This document shows, in pieces, positions 1-8,273 of a DNA stretch of 64,000 bases. Origin of the DNA: Dyadobacter psychrotolerans. Lineage in GTDB: Bacteria > Bacteroidota > Bacteroidia > Cytophagales > Spirosomataceae. The position numbers were made by a program, and so were the translations under genes. Location: NCBI RefSeq assembly GCF_004349265.1, contig NZ_SMFL01000018.1, positions 47,978 through 111,977 on the forward strand, in the 5' to 3' direction. Position 1 is the stretch's first letter; each line of letters starts with the position of its first letter. Below the pieces are notes generated by a model. It was given only the letters and a program-made list of their open reading frames with translations, was not told where the DNA came from and ran no database searches.

Positions 1-81
1 TAAACTAATAAGATAGTTGTAATTTTTTGTATAATTTATACTTCGAGCGATCCAGGCTAACAATGGTTTTAATAAAATTAC

Positions 82-100
82 TATTACAATATATTGTATA
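82..100. promoter_or_regulatory. Palindromic operator-like sequence upstream of the first ORF
   Basis: The sequence TATTACAATATATTGTATA is nearly the same as the palindrome that sits over the -33 region of three promoters at 31155, 33092 and 39981. A second half site (TATTGTAATATA) follows at about 109-120. The TATCTTTA box and CGGTTGACAG leader of those promoters are missing here, so this is a related operator or a decayed copy. It probably controls the small gene at 147. Confidence 0.45.
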
Positions 101-146
101 TTACATTTTATTGTAATATATTTATTAGAATTTTATAACCTATATT

Positions 147-383
147 ATGGAAAGGAAAATAGACGCCGGAGGCCGATGTATTGATGTTTTAAGTTGGATA
201 TCAGCCGGATTTTTAAGTTGCATGTGGATCAGTTTACTAATACTGGATCTATCTTACGATACAACGTTGTTTTTAAAGGCTCATATTGTGGCTCTGGTGA
301 CGTTTGCCATCAACTACGATACAAAGTTTAACCTCAAAAATGTTAATCCCGGTACAGATGATAAAATAGGCTGCAAATATTAA
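147..383 (+). CDS. Small putative membrane protein, unknown function
   Basis: This is a 78-residue ORF with an ATG start 27 bp after an AT-rich palindromic region. It has two hydrophobic stretches (about residues 14-34 and 42-56) separated by a short polar turn, and a polar C-terminus, so it may be a two-helix inner-membrane protein. I recognise no family. The operator-like sequence just upstream resembles those of the ssb, DUF932 and 106-aa genes of this element, which is the main reason to regard it as a real, co-regulated gene. The DNA behind it holds only dispersed repeats. Confidence 0.4.
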   Translation: MERKIDAGGRCIDVLSWISAGFLSCMWISLLILDLSYDTTLFLKAHIVALVTFAINYDTKFNLKNVNPGTDDKIGCKY

Positions 384-517
384 GATAGTAACAGAAGTAT
401 CAGAAGGCATTAAAGCCAAGCAGATCTCGTTCAAAGATATTTATAAAGCATGATCTTTCCGTATGCAAATCTAAGCGTCAAGTTTGGAGGTGTTTTAGTA
501 GGAAATGCAATGTCTGG

Positions 518-540
518 GTTGTCCGAAATACTACATGTAA
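518..540 (+). repeat. Dispersed 23-bp repeat, copy 1 of 8
   Basis: GTTGTC, a variable triplet (CGA), then AATACTACATGTAA. It is one of eight copies in the window, all in the same orientation and all in non-coding DNA. Confidence 0.8.
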
Positions 541-673
541 CTTTTTTTGAAGATGATAATCTTTGATCCTGAGCTAGAACCGTTTCATTGTATAATCATG
601 CGAAATGCCATTCTTGTTACTAATTCTGCCAGCAGCTTCATATTCGTTTATCAACTTCCCTGATTTTAGATGG

Positions 674-696
674 GTTGTCGCAAATACTACATGTAA
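674..696 (+). repeat. Dispersed 23-bp repeat, copy 2 of 8
   Basis: Same element as at 518, with the variable triplet GCA. The flank continues AAGCCTTTGGAAAA, similar to the GTAAGCTTTTGGGAA flank at 32132. Confidence 0.8.
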
Positions 697-830
697 GCCT
701 TTGGAAAACTCTGGTTTTTTAAGGATTTCAGAAGGTTAATTTCGGCTTAATCATATCATATAACAGTTTAATAGGACAAAACTTAATTTGTTCTACAGTA
801 CAAGGTCCGTATTATCACAGCCCAAAACGG

Positions 831-990
831 GTTGTCGAGAATGCTACATGTAGCTTTGTAAAAAAAACCTAAGTTTTTGCTAATCAACTTCATTAGCTCC
901 CGGTCTGATCAGTGCTCTGTCACCTAAGAAAATGCTTATCCTGGTTGAAAATCGTTTTAATTTCTCTAAGGTTTTCAGCTGGCCACACCT
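831..990 (+). repeat. Dispersed repeat, copy 3 of 8, with long homologous flank
   Basis: The core at 831-853 has the variable triplet GAG and two substitutions (AATGCTACATGTAG). The 135 bp that follow resemble the flank of the copy at 32853 (shared TCTGATCA, CCTAAGAAAAT, TTATCCTGGTTGAA and CAGCTGGCC blocks), so the two stretches derive from one duplication. Confidence 0.7.
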
Positions 991-1044
991 GGCGCTGGCG
1001 CACAAAACACTAGCATTAAATAGGGTAGGGGAGATCATGAAAAT

Positions 1045-1071
1045 GCCCCAAACCTGACAGGGTATTGGGGC
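1045..1071 (-). terminator. Likely terminator of the transfer operon
   Basis: GCCCCAA and TTGGGGC form a 7-bp stem around a loop containing CTGACAGG. On the minus strand the stem is followed by ATTTTC. It lies 52 bp past the stop codon of the last transfer gene, where the operon should end. Confidence 0.55.
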
Positions 1072-1123
1072 GCGAAAAATTAAACCTCTTAAAATTTAAT
1101 TATCGGAAGTCAAAATTAAGTCT

Positions 1124-1618
1124 TTATTTGACTATAAAAAAGCTCTTTTTAAAGGTCTTTGATTTCTTTGCATCGTCAGTACAGGTTATATTTACTGATG
1201 TCTGTCCAAGAGTTATTGGAAGGAATAGAATGTAAAGTTTGTCTTCGACGAAACTCGATGTTGTAACGTTGAGCCAGTCATTCGCTCTTATTTCTTGCGC
1301 CCGGTATACCAAGCTAGCGTCGGTACCTTCATCCACCTGATATGTTATTTTATAATTTACATTCTTACTGAACGTCAGCTGCTTTAAGTATAGTTCAAGG
1401 AAAATAACTCTGCTTTTGCTGATCGTATCGGTTGGTATTACGACATAGCTTGTATCCCTACCGAGCTTCGCATCCATCGCTCGAAAGGAAAAGTTATATT
1501 CAGGAAAGCCTGGTGTTGCCCCATAATCTTCCATAGGTGTTAGGCTTAACTGTCCTTCACATCCTATTAGTGTCGCTATTCCTAAGAACATTACGAACAT
1601 ATATATTGCATTTTTCAT
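1124..1618 (-). CDS. traQ: TraQ-like (DUF3872) conjugation lipoprotein
   Basis: This 164-residue protein has an N-terminal hydrophobic segment ending in a lipobox (TLIGC, Cys at about residue 20), so it is probably an outer-membrane lipoprotein exposed to the periplasm. The rest is rich in beta-strand patterns and ends SFFIVK. Length, lipobox and position after TraO fit the TraQ/DUF3872 family of Bacteroidota conjugative elements, whose exact role is not established. It is the last gene of the minus-strand transfer operon, 20 bp after traO, and a terminator-like hairpin follows. No TraP is seen between TraO and TraQ. Confidence 0.65.
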   Translation of the reverse strand: MKNAIYMFVMFLGIATLIGCEGQLSLTPMEDYGATPGFPEYNFSFRAMDAKLGRDTSYVVIPTDTISKSRVIFLELYLKQLTFSKNVNYKITYQVDEGTDASLVYRAQEIRANDWLNVTTSSFVEDKLYILFLPITLGQTSVNITCTDDAKKSKTFKKSFFIVK

Positions 1619-1638
1619 AGCTCTGTTTATTATTTACA

Positions 1639-2211
1639 CTATCTATTGAAACGGTAACCAATGCCCAGCTGGGTATGGAATATCTTGGTACTTGATTTAG
1701 GAAGCCAACGCTGTTTTGCCTGGATTGTGAAATTTTCGATTTCAACCTCTATTCCCATCATTCCACCGATCAGAAATTTGTTTTTGTTGTTTATGTGGTA
1801 ATTACCGGCTACGCTAACATTATTATTTACACTTTCATAGCCAGCAAGCAACTGTGGAATGGCGTTGAGATAAAAGACTCGTCTTTTACTTTTAATAAGC
1901 TTAAATCCATGTCCAAATTGAACACTGTAATGACGTACTGGGATTGTACCTGTATTAAGTCCATCCGGACTGAACGCATACGTCTTTTGCAAGTAGTCTA
2001 AGTTCCACCTCCAAGAGTTTTCAAACTTATTGTATCTACCTGTACCTAGCGATACCCAAAAACCTGAATTGTCATTTTTTAGGTTATGATCGATGCCATC
2101 AACAGTACCAGCTGCAATGTCAAAAAATCTACTGCCTTTGACATGTACTTGAGAAAAGGAATAAGTAACCGAAAGACACATAAATAGTATTGTAAGATTT
2201 ATAAATTTCAT
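1639..2211 (-). CDS. traO: TraO-like conjugation protein, outer-membrane barrel candidate
   Basis: This 190-residue protein has a cleavable signal peptide (hydrophobic residues 4-20, predicted cleavage near SFSQ). The mature part alternates short aromatic beta-strands with Gly/Asn turns and ends in an aromatic strand (QLGIGYRFNR), typical of small outer-membrane beta-barrels. This matches the TraO family, found just after TraN in CTnDOT-type transfer operons. The start lies 2 bp after the traN stop, so the genes are translationally close. Function within the pore is inferred from position. Confidence 0.7.
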   Translation of the reverse strand: MKFINLTILFMCLSVTYSFSQVHVKGSRFFDIAAGTVDGIDHNLKNDNSGFWVSLGTGRYNKFENSWRWNLDYLQKTYAFSPDGLNTGTIPVRHYSVQFGHGFKLIKSKRRVFYLNAIPQLLAGYESVNNNVSVAGNYHINNKNKFLIGGMMGIEVEIENFTIQAKQRWLPKSSTKIFHTQLGIGYRFNR

Positions 2212-2213
2212 GA

Positions 2214-3206
2214 TTATAGATTTTTTACCTGAAGTAATGTCTGATTGTCCAACTGGAACTTTACATGGCGGCCACCGGCTTTTTCATACACCTCAATTTC
2301 TAATATTTTGCCATCCGCAAGAGTGTAATAAGGGAATGAGATCACTTTATCAATGTCCGAGTAGCCGTTTAACTGATCAGGAGTAATTGGGTAAGACATT
2401 AAAGTTTTAATTTCTTCCTCTTGCACAGCCATTCTCTTGACGTAATTTTTATCTCTAACAAATACCTTAATAAAATCAATATTATAAGGCATATAGCTCT
2501 TATTTTTAAGTTGAAGCTTCATAAACAAGACATTATTATTGTCCAGGTATAACCCCTTCACCAGAGCTTCAAAATTGTCCTTTTTGGCTCCAACATGCCG
2601 GATGAAATTCTTCTTATCTATAACTTTTTGGGAGGAAACCTTCAATGCTTCTTCCAAATAATTGCCTTCCGCAAGTACATAAGTGTTCGGAGAACTATTG
2701 GAGCCAGCACCGATTCCTAACGCCTTTGTAGCTTCATAATCAGCGACTATATTGTTAGAAATATTGATGTTGAACACCGCTGGGTTTTCATTGTACCGCA
2801 CTAAAAAACTGTAAAGACCTCCATCCTCTGTTAAAACTGTCATATTTGTTTCTTCAACAAATCCCTTAACGTCACTTTTAACACGAAGAACATTCAGCAC
2901 AGCTTCTGGGACAGTGGCAATCACAACGTCACTTCCGGCATCAAAATCTTTTATTTTGCTTGGAAATACTATGTGAGTAGTCTTGTTAAATGAAAGTTCA
3001 ACGGGATAGCTACCTCTTACCGATGCTTTTGCAATCGGCAAAATGAAAGGGTGGGGGTCAATCACTATGGGCTTTAAGTGACTCTTTTTTGATACACTGT
3101 TTGGTATCAGTGAATCTAGTGAATCGCTCACAATCTGCACATTATTCTGAGCAATTACGGTCTTACTCAAAACTAACATGAGTACAATTGGAAGTATTTT
3201 TTTCAT
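2214..3206 (-). CDS. traN: TraN (DUF4138), VirB9-like component of the conjugation pore
   Basis: This 330-residue secreted protein has a signal peptide ending VIAQ near residue 20. It carries the strand-rich layout of Bacteroidota TraN: an N-terminal region with HIVFPSKIKDFDAGS and a C-terminal domain with strands such as NVLFMKLQLKNKS and VFVRDKNYVKRMAVQEEE. TraN is the functional counterpart of VirB9 and forms the periplasmic/outer-membrane core complex with TraM and TraO. Usual family length is about 300-330 residues, so it appears intact. It sits between traM and traO, in the standard order. Confidence 0.85.
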   Translation of the reverse strand: MKKILPIVLMLVLSKTVIAQNNVQIVSDSLDSLIPNSVSKKSHLKPIVIDPHPFILPIAKASVRGSYPVELSFNKTTHIVFPSKIKDFDAGSDVVIATVPEAVLNVLRVKSDVKGFVEETNMTVLTEDGGLYSFLVRYNENPAVFNINISNNIVADYEATKALGIGAGSNSSPNTYVLAEGNYLEEALKVSSQKVIDKKNFIRHVGAKKDNFEALVKGLYLDNNNVLFMKLQLKNKSYMPYNIDFIKVFVRDKNYVKRMAVQEEEIKTLMSYPITPDQLNGYSDIDKVISFPYYTLADGKILEIEVYEKAGGRHVKFQLDNQTLLQVKNL

Positions 3207-3247
3207 GGCTATTGGATTTCTAATTTGCTTGATATTTGATGTTTTAC

Positions 3248-4687
3248 TTACTCAATTATTTCTGAATCACTTTCTCCTTCAGTGTCAGTTTCTTCGTTGT
3301 TTTTACCTGCTCTTAACAGAATTTGGTAGTTGGGTCTTACCTGAGCCTTGGGCTGCTGCATCTTTCTTTGAAGAACATTTCTTCCTGTCTGCATCACCAT
3401 ATTAACACCTTGGCTGGCGAGTTGACCTCCAACTTGCTGTGCGACCGAACCACCCATTACATATGAAGGAGACATCATTTGTGTTGAACTTTGCGCAAGT
3501 GAATTATTTACTTGTTGCTTGATTCTCATATCAGGAACGTACAAACCCTTACGACCATCCAAATCATAAGCTACAAGGCTTACATTGTAGATGAAATTAT
3601 TTATCCTAATGGTATTAACGGATATATCTATACGATCTCCGGTAATTCGAGCAATTCCATATACCAAAGTATTTTTTGGAAGGATTAAAGGTTCTCCTTC
3701 TTTTATAATTTTGGTTTCATCCTGCATCCGGATTGATACTGATGAACCATTAGTCACTGTAATCCCGTCTCCGTCACCATGCACTACGGCCCTGATAGAT
3801 CCTTTAACTTTTGATGGTCGATTGTTTTTAACCTTACTGCCGTTCAAACCGTAAAAACCATTTCCACCTTCTTTCCCATTTGTTCCGATAGAAGAAGTGT
3901 TAACTTCTACACTGTATTCATCATTGCTTTGAGTATTCTGTCCTTTATTTTTTCCAGGAGAATAATTTCTGGGCATTGTATTTTGGCCAACATTCATAGG
4001 TGGCCGCTGCACCGGCTGATTTTGTTGATTCATTTGCTTATCCAACATGGCCAGAAGTTTGTCATTTGCTTTGAGTCGTTGTTCTTCTTCTTTAATCGCT
4101 CGTACTTTCTCAGCCCTTTCTTCTCGTTCGGCAGCAGGATTATTGTACATGTTGTTAACTGTCCGGTTAACATCACGGTTGTAAGCATTTTGCTGCGCAA
4201 TACTGCCTTGTCTCACTTTGTTTTTTCTTTGCTGACTGGTTAATTTCATATCCTCTGAACTCAACGTCCCATTCCCTTTATTTGCTGCCCCCATTGATTT
4301 TGCAAAAGCTTCGACATCATCTTTGGTATTTGCTTCCAAACCGCTGACGTTATTTTTGTCGCCTGCCATCATGCGGGAATTCATATTAGCATTGTCGTCA
4401 AGGGTTATTCCTAGGCCATCAACCGGCTGCATATCTCCTGATAAACTGGCTGATGCATCATATTTCTGGTCTTTCTTTAATTCTTTAACTTTTGCATCCG
4501 GTATTGCCAGATCAAGACCTACTTCTTTGTTAATTTCTTGTTTGGATCCTCCAATCCATCCTTGCTGGTTTCCGACGATACCTATTCCAACAAGAAACGG
4601 AATGGGGAGAAGTATCATGAATAAGTGCTTCGATGGCTTCGAAAGAGCCTTGGCTTTTTCAGCCTTTATTTCGGTATTAGCTGCCAT
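3248..4687 (-). CDS. traM: TraM, VirB10-like core scaffold protein
   Basis: This 479-residue protein has a short cytoplasmic N-terminus rich in Ala/Lys, one membrane helix (about residues 22-40), a long Gln/Asn/Pro-rich periplasmic linker (residues 150-270) and a C-terminal beta domain (about 290-450) with KGSIRAVVHGDGDGIT and LPKNTLVYGIARITGDRIDI. This is the layout of Bacteroidota TraM, the VirB10 analogue that spans the envelope. The start codon is 1 bp from the stop of the small gene upstream. The low-complexity linker is expected in this family. Confidence 0.85.
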   Translation of the reverse strand: MAANTEIKAEKAKALSKPSKHLFMILLPIPFLVGIGIVGNQQGWIGGSKQEINKEVGLDLAIPDAKVKELKKDQKYDASASLSGDMQPVDGLGITLDDNANMNSRMMAGDKNNVSGLEANTKDDVEAFAKSMGAANKGNGTLSSEDMKLTSQQRKNKVRQGSIAQQNAYNRDVNRTVNNMYNNPAAEREERAEKVRAIKEEEQRLKANDKLLAMLDKQMNQQNQPVQRPPMNVGQNTMPRNYSPGKNKGQNTQSNDEYSVEVNTSSIGTNGKEGGNGFYGLNGSKVKNNRPSKVKGSIRAVVHGDGDGITVTNGSSVSIRMQDETKIIKEGEPLILPKNTLVYGIARITGDRIDISVNTIRINNFIYNVSLVAYDLDGRKGLYVPDMRIKQQVNNSLAQSSTQMMSPSYVMGGSVAQQVGGQLASQGVNMVMQTGRNVLQRKMQQPKAQVRPNYQILLRAGKNNEETDTEGESDSEIIE

Positions 4688-4688
4688 T

Positions 4689-4934
4689 TTAGTGTTTGAT
4701 TATTACTGATAAAATTGAATATAGGAAGTAGCAGAAGGAGCCCACCCACAGGAAAATGACAATTCCACTTGTTGTCTTTTTCCCAATTATATCCTGCCAA
4801 GAATTGAGCTTGTGTCCTGTGATCTGGAATTGCGCATCTATCTTTTCGCGGATAGTTGAACCTAACTGATAACCTGATAGCTGTTTATCTTCCGCCGGTC
4901 TTTTATCTTTTCTTTTAAAGTTCTTGAGAATCAT
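4689..4934 (-). CDS. Small transfer-operon membrane protein (TraL position)
   Basis: This 81-residue protein has a basic soluble N-terminus (residues 1-55) and one C-terminal membrane helix (about 57-78). It lies between traK and traM, where CTnDOT-type operons encode the short protein TraL. Size and single membrane segment are consistent with that, but I see no diagnostic motif. It is tightly packed: 34 bp after traK, 1 bp before traM. Confidence 0.5.
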   Translation of the reverse strand: MILKNFKRKDKRPAEDKQLSGYQLGSTIREKIDAQFQITGHKLNSWQDIIGKKTTSGIVIFLWVGSFCYFLYSILSVIIKH

Positions 4935-4968
4935 AGTTCACCAGATTTACTTAATATATTTTGGGTTT

Positions 4969-5595
4969 TCACCTAACAACTCCTACATTTTCTTCCTTAG
5001 GATCGCTTCTGTGAGTAATTGTAAAGTTTCTTAAAAGGAAACCTTGTGGATTCACTTCTGATCGTGTTACGTCAACCAACGTTGCTTCAGAAGCCAATAT
5101 TCGGGTACTTCTATTAGTTGCTCTTTCTTGGGTAATTTTGAAGATTGTCCTTACCGTGTATGGATATTTTTTTAGGTCTACATCGACACTTTCAACTGTA
5201 ACTTTTTGATTCGTATTCGATTGAATCAACTTTTGATAAAATTGATCTTCTTTTAATCTGTCAAATGTTCGTTTAGCAGATTCGTCTGCAAGAAAGGAAG
5301 CTTTGACAAAGTTTGCCTCAATTGATCTTGCGTCAGGAGGGCAAGTAAAAAACAGCTCGTGAAAGCGAGTTACATGGAATTTTGCTTCGGCTGGCCGGTT
5401 TTCTAACACATTTGCGCTAAACGCTTCCAGTGCTACGCCTCTGTTAATCACGTATATCCGATTACTCGAGTCATGAACTTGTTTAAAAGCTAGCACTACT
5501 GAAACAATACAAATTAATATGCAACCAACGATCACTGTAATTACCAGAAGTCTGTTCCGTTGATGCCCCTTCTCCATGTTTAATAGCTCATTCAT
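4969..5595 (-). CDS. traK: TraK, VirB8-like inner-membrane assembly factor
   Basis: This 208-residue protein has a short cytoplasmic N-terminus, one membrane helix (about residues 16-37) and a periplasmic domain opening with IYVINRGVALEAF and including FHELFFTCPPD, as in Bacteroidota TraK. It is the VirB8 counterpart that nucleates the inner-membrane complex. The gene overlaps the preceding 77-aa gene by 4 bp (ATGA), which implies translational coupling. Length is typical of the family (about 200 residues). Confidence 0.85.
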   Translation of the reverse strand: MNELLNMEKGHQRNRLLVITVIVGCILICIVSVVLAFKQVHDSSNRIYVINRGVALEAFSANVLENRPAEAKFHVTRFHELFFTCPPDARSIEANFVKASFLADESAKRTFDRLKEDQFYQKLIQSNTNQKVTVESVDVDLKKYPYTVRTIFKITQERATNRSTRILASEATLVDVTRSEVNPQGFLLRNFTITHRSDPKEENVGVVR

Positions 5596-5825
5596 TTTTT
5601 TATTTTTTTTATGTTTGGAATGATGATCTCCGTTCTATTTTTTGTCTCGTCATACACCTGTATTGTGACACCTTGGTTATGCACATAAAATACAGCTGTT
5701 TTGTCTGCATAATATTTGTAGCACCAAGCTAAGCATCCGACAGTCAACGAGAATGCTAGAATTGTAATAATTATCGCTTCCAGTTGTACCCTGAGATACG
5801 ATTGATATAATGATGGTTTTTTCAT
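5592..5825 (-). CDS. Small single-helix membrane protein resembling the TraK N-terminus
   Basis: This 77-residue protein has one membrane helix (about residues 17-37) followed by KTAVFYVHNQGVTIQVYDE and a basic C-terminus. The post-membrane segment resembles the start of the TraK periplasmic domain next door (FYVHNQGV here, IYVINRGV there), so it may be a truncated paralogue or interaction partner of TraK. It is locked between traJ (1-bp overlap) and traK (4-bp overlap), so it must be translated with them. Confidence 0.6.
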   Translation of the reverse strand: MKKPSLYQSYLRVQLEAIIITILAFSLTVGCLAWCYKYYADKTAVFYVHNQGVTIQVYDETKNRTEIIIPNIKKIKK

Positions 5826-7042
5826 TAGCTAACTGTTGCTGTTTTTGGTGCTGGCTTGCTCGAAAAAGATCCGGATCTTCCTGATGGATATCCGCCACCA
5901 CTTTGACTACCACTATCGTGATTTTTTGATCCCATTATGTTACCCATACCTCGTGATGCACCTGCTTGCTGTACAACTGAACCCATTGGTCCAGCTCCGC
6001 CCATACTAGCAGCACCCATTGAACCACCGCCCATTCTCATACTTCCGAATCGTTTTGCAGCCATACCACCGGCAGCAGCTTTTCCAGTTAGTCCCTGAAT
6101 CATTCCGGAAGATCCACCGACAACCATTATCATGTTTGTAATGGATGGTATTTGTGTGTAGAGTACCAAAAGGATAATAAGGACTCCTGTATAAACTAAT
6201 CCAAAGGCAAATGGATCTTGTCCTGGAAGCGTGGAAGACATATCTCCGGAAATCATCATTTCATCTAGAAACCCCATGTTTAAAGTGACAGCGATATTTT
6301 GATATATTCCAGCCACCATCGGCAATAGGGCATAATTAATGTATTTACCAAACCATTCAATTACGTTGTTCGATAAACCATCGAAAATGGCAAATGCAAT
6401 AGCTAAAGGAGCAATAATCCTTAGTATTATACGATATATGGCTGATATCAAATACAGGATTATATACGCGATATCTCCTAGTAATGCGAGGATAGCTTGT
6501 GTGAAGTCATATAAAGCTGATTTGAAATCATCTGCCATTTTTCCGGTTGCAATATTAAAAGCCTTGCTTACTGATTTAAACATATCGTCTTCCGGCTCAC
6601 CGAATTCCATGTTATATGCATCTTCATTTTCTTCGATTTGCTGCCACTTCTTTTTAACGGCTTGCTCCCTTTTTTTCTGTAATTCAGCAACCCTTTGCTT
6701 TACGGACTCACTGTCAGCTTGCGCAGCAACCGCAACTTTCTTAAACGTTGCATCTATTAGAGTAGTGATTTCTGGAATCAAGCCAATTAAGATCATTAAG
6801 GCAAATGGCCTGAGTAACGGGATAAAATTGATTCCTTCGTTTCTTACAATCTGACCTGATATTTTTGAACCGATATAAAATAGGCCAGCGATTCCGGCAA
6901 TTCCTCTGGATGCGGCCATTAGCTCAGTACCAATAGCACTACCATAGGTATTGTCAGCTATCTGCTTCGCATACATTAAATCTATTACTCTCAAAAGATC
7001 GGCGCTGCCGAAACTGTCGGCTAGTAGCATAAATGTGCTCAT
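5825..7042 (-). CDS. traJ: TraJ, VirB6-like polytopic channel protein
   Basis: This 405-residue polytopic membrane protein begins MSTFMLLADSFGS and has hydrophobic helices near residues 45-62, 80-95, 180-225 and 235-310. A charged cytoplasmic or periplasmic insert (about 100-150, Lys/Gln/Glu-rich) splits them, and the tail is Gly/Met/Ser-rich and disordered (about 310-405). This is the TraJ layout of Bacteroidota conjugation systems, equivalent to VirB6, which builds the inner-membrane channel. The gene lies 36 bp after the TraI-like gene. Confidence 0.8.
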   Translation of the reverse strand: MSTFMLLADSFGSADLLRVIDLMYAKQIADNTYGSAIGTELMAASRGIAGIAGLFYIGSKISGQIVRNEGINFIPLLRPFALMILIGLIPEITTLIDATFKKVAVAAQADSESVKQRVAELQKKREQAVKKKWQQIEENEDAYNMEFGEPEDDMFKSVSKAFNIATGKMADDFKSALYDFTQAILALLGDIAYIILYLISAIYRIILRIIAPLAIAFAIFDGLSNNVIEWFGKYINYALLPMVAGIYQNIAVTLNMGFLDEMMISGDMSSTLPGQDPFAFGLVYTGVLIILLVLYTQIPSITNMIMVVGGSSGMIQGLTGKAAAGGMAAKRFGSMRMGGGSMGAASMGGAGPMGSVVQQAGASRGMGNIMGSKNHDSGSQSGGGYPSGRSGSFSSKPAPKTATVS

Positions 7043-7078
7043 TGTTATGAATTTTAATTGTGGATGTTAGAGAAGAGT

Positions 7079-8260
7079 CTATTCTTTTTCTTTAATTTTT
7101 GTCGTGGACTTCCCTTTATATTTTTCTGCAATAGTAGCTTCGGCTGCGGCCATTTTCTCATTCATCTCTTTTGTATACTGATCTCTTAGCGGTGACACTG
7201 TTTCCTGCACGAGTACATTACGCTGCATATCAATTCCTTTTTCATATGCTTCCCAAAGTGGTCCACATATTTCTTCCATTTGGTATTCCCAATCCTTCAT
7301 GGCTTTTTGGAAGGCATCTTTTCCTCTGTCTTCGTATTGAGTAGTTACCGTCACTCCGGAAGTCGAATCATAATGCATGGTTGTACCAAAAAATGTACTT
7401 TGTCCTGTTGGTGTAGGAACCATTGGACAAGCTCCCTCTTTCATTTTTATCATGTAGAATCCATTTTCCGTTGTTTTTGGGATTTGCATGTTTGCCAGCG
7501 ATTGAGCCTCTAATTCAGCAATTTGCAGTTTGTTATTAAACTCCTGGTAAAGTTGCTGTTGAATCATGGCAGCTTCCTGAGCCATCTTTTTTTCAATATC
7601 AAAATCGACTTCTTCATTGTCATATTCGTTTCCGAATGTATAACCTGGGAACTCATCAACACCGGAAAAGCCACTACCACCTTCTCCTGATACATTGCTA
7701 GCAATTTTGTAAAGACGCGCAGTAGCACTTTTATCGTCCATACCAAATGCCCTTCTTTGAGATATATAGTTGATTTTTCCGACGTAAGACTTTATTTCAG
7801 AATTCAAGTTGCGAAGTCTTTCGGAAGCTTTATTCACTCCTTCAAGTCTTGAACCATCATCCATCGTAGAGTTCTTCTGTTGCACCACTTCGGCTAAATC
7901 CTTGGTAATATTTGCTACTTCCTTGGAAAAACTGGTAAAGTCTTTCGATATCACGCTATATTCTGATGATAATATGTGTTTATCAGCGGCAAGCGCGGCT
8001 CCATAGTTATTAATCAGTTTTAATGTAGTAGTGGCTTCCTGAGCCAAGCTTACGCCCCTTCCAACTTGACGAATGAACTTGCTGATTTGAACCAACTTCT
8101 TCACATTTCCTACCAGCTGTACAAAGCTTGGCTCCTGGAAAAACTTAATTATTGTTGTAATGACAGTATGGATTGGATCGTTCGTAATCATTTGCGAATA
8201 CGCACCGCCTGATAAGGAAAAAAATAGTAATGCTGCAAAAACGTGTTTTTTGAATTTCAT
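7079..8260 (-). CDS. traI: TraI-like (DUF4141) secreted transfer protein
   Basis: This 393-residue protein has a signal peptide (cleavage near AYSQ, residue 22). The mature part is mainly helical and coiled-coil, with long heptad-like stretches (residues 100-170, 225-260, 335-390) and a short strand/Cys region (GACPMVP, about 276-282). DUF4141/TraI proteins occupy this place between TraG and TraJ and have been compared with VirB5 for their secreted helical build. The family call rests mainly on position and architecture. The C-terminus ends in a basic/acidic tail. Confidence 0.65.
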   Translation of the reverse strand: MKFKKHVFAALLFFSLSGGAYSQMITNDPIHTVITTIIKFFQEPSFVQLVGNVKKLVQISKFIRQVGRGVSLAQEATTTLKLINNYGAALAADKHILSSEYSVISKDFTSFSKEVANITKDLAEVVQQKNSTMDDGSRLEGVNKASERLRNLNSEIKSYVGKINYISQRRAFGMDDKSATARLYKIASNVSGEGGSGFSGVDEFPGYTFGNEYDNEEVDFDIEKKMAQEAAMIQQQLYQEFNNKLQIAELEAQSLANMQIPKTTENGFYMIKMKEGACPMVPTPTGQSTFFGTTMHYDSTSGVTVTTQYEDRGKDAFQKAMKDWEYQMEEICGPLWEAYEKGIDMQRNVLVQETVSPLRDQYTKEMNEKMAAAEATIAEKYKGKSTTKIKEKE

Positions 8261-8273
8261 GATTGCTATGATT

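Larger units (their letters stand above)
384..1044. other. Gene-poor stretch with three dispersed repeats
   Basis: I see no convincing gene here. The stretch holds three same-orientation copies of a 23-bp repeat (518, 674, 831). Its right part (831 to about 1098) looks like a decayed copy of the region at 32853-33179 upstream of the DUF932 gene: the TCTGATCA, CCTAAGAAAAT and TTATCCTGGTTGAA blocks are shared in the same order. It ends with the leader segment TAAACCTCTTAAAATTTA at 1081-1098, which is otherwise found just before the start codons of co-regulated genes. Confidence 0.6.
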
